Assembly: GCA_001795315.1 (NCBI GenBank)
Contig: MGOH01000044.1
Coordinates: 1-7,505 of the forward strand
Length of the DNA stretch: 7,505 nucleotides
Reading direction: 5' to 3'
DNA from: Chloroflexi bacterium RBG_19FT_COMBO_48_23
GTDB lineage: Bacteria; Chloroflexota; Dehalococcoidia; GIF9; UBA5620
The translations under genes were made by a program, and so were the position numbers. Each line of letters begins with the position of its first letter. The stretch's first letter is position 1. Below, piece after piece: positions 7,100-7,505 of the stretch. The notes under the pieces were generated by a model. That model was not told the origin of the DNA and did no database searches. It was given only the letters and a program-made list of their open reading frames with translations.

Positions 7100-7461
7100 T
7101 CCAGGGCTCCTTTTAGCCAGGCATAAATATAACCCACCATGAGAATCACGAAGAAAACAGCCACCGCAATCAGCCCAAACGAGCCCAGCCCTTTAACATT
7201 TACTGCCCAGGGATACAAAAACACAGTTAACACGTCGAGTGCAACGAACAGGATAGCAAAGAAATAATAGCGAAAATTGAATTGAACCCAGGTCTTGCCA
7301 ATAGTTTCCATGCCGCACTCATAAGTGGAGGCCTTAGTTGGATTGCTTTTCTTGGGGACGATTTTGAAAAAGCTAAGAGTGACAGGTAGAAGCAAGGTGG
7401 TAACCATGAATAGTATACCTACGATGAGCAATATACCAATATAACCGAAATCAGCTAGCAA
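7090..7461 (-). CDS. nuoA: NADH-quinone oxidoreductase subunit A
   Basis: This is the ND3 homologue at the join of the two arms. It has 123 residues and three membrane helices (about 7-33, 65-86, 92-116), the usual size. The long loop between helices 1 and 2 carries [20 protein letters not shown] (45-64), with the conserved Glu48-Cys49 pair whose loop moves in the active/deactive transition of mitochondrial complex I. Helix 2 reads [20 protein letters not shown] (67-86). Asp76 is conserved, but Leu78 stands where nearly all NuoA/ND3 proteins have Glu (FDVE or FDLE). The start is TTG at 7461. It is directly preceded in frame by a TAA stop, and AGGGGG lies ten bases upstream. The next in-frame Met is residue 19, inside helix 1, so it is unlikely to be the start. 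It is probably the first gene of the operon, but only 44 nt upstream are visible. Confidence 0.95.
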   Translation of the reverse strand: MLADFGYIGILLIVGILFMVTTLLLPVTLSFFKIVPKKSNPTKASTYECGMETIGKTWVQFNFRYYFFAILFVALDVLTVFLYPWAVNVKGLGSFGLIAVAVFFVILMVGYIYAWLKGALEWK

Positions 7462-7471
7462 TTATTCAGAT

Positions 7472-7477
7472 CCCCCT
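7472..7477 (-). promoter_or_regulatory. Shine-Dalgarno of nuoA in the 44-nt leader
   Basis: On the minus strand AGGGGG reads from 7477 to 7472, ten bases before the TTG at 7461. It supports the TTG start of nuoA. The rest of the leader visible here (7478-7505) is AT-rich and holds no clear promoter or upstream gene end that I can support. Confidence 0.6.
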
Positions 7478-7505
7478 ATCCTAGTTGTCCGTAATAAATT
7501 AGCTT

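Noticed and set aside
7478..7483. A possible -10 box (TAGGAT on the minus strand) before nuoA
   Set aside because: There is no convincing -35 partner and the upstream sequence is cut at 7505, so a promoter cannot be supported.

Overview
The window is the front part of one operon for a proton-pumping respiratory complex I (NADH:quinone oxidoreductase-type, nuo genes). Every gene lies on the minus strand, so transcription runs from the right end of the window to the left. The order is nuoA, nuoB, nuoC, nuoD, nuoH, nuoI, nuoJ, nuoK, a small DUF2007-like gene, nuoL, and the first 130 codons of nuoM, which runs off the left edge. Almost every base is coding. Junctions range from 11-nt overlaps to 11-nt gaps, and many have start and stop codons that overlap or touch, as expected for one translationally coupled transcript.

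The most informative feature of the layout is an absence. nuoD runs straight into nuoH through a TAATG junction, at the place where many bacteria carry nuoE, nuoF and nuoG (the NADH-oxidising module). The genes present build the Q module (B, C, D, I: cluster N2, the quinone pocket, clusters N6a/N6b) and the membrane arm (A, H, J, K, L, M). This resembles the ancestral 11-subunit complex, which in other groups is fed by ferredoxin or F420H2 or has an unknown donor. The same gene set without nuoEFG is known in Dehalococcoides and relatives. With separate nuoC and nuoD, middling GC and the character of the proteins, I infer a Dehalococcoidia-like Chloroflexota or another deep-branching anaerobe. 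This placement comes from memory of the families and was not tested by any search.

Right to left: 7462-7505 is a 44-nt leader with a Shine-Dalgarno for nuoA. 6072-7461 holds nuoA, B and C. 4968-6071 is nuoD. 3324-4968 is nuoH and nuoI. 2532-3331 is nuoJ and nuoK. 2323-2520 is the small DUF2007-like gene. 404-2323 is nuoL, and 1-392 is the start of nuoM. There is no gene-free stretch longer than 44 nt, and I saw no mobile element, RNA gene, CRISPR array or terminator.

Points deserving a second look: the small putative signalling protein inside the operon between nuoK and nuoL; two acidic residues, usually conserved near the quinone/E-channel end of the membrane arm, that are replaced (NuoA Glu to Leu78, NuoH Asp to Thr75); and the use of TTG or GTG starts in five of eleven genes. 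The nuoH start is best placed at 4968, not at the upstream in-frame TTG at 4992.
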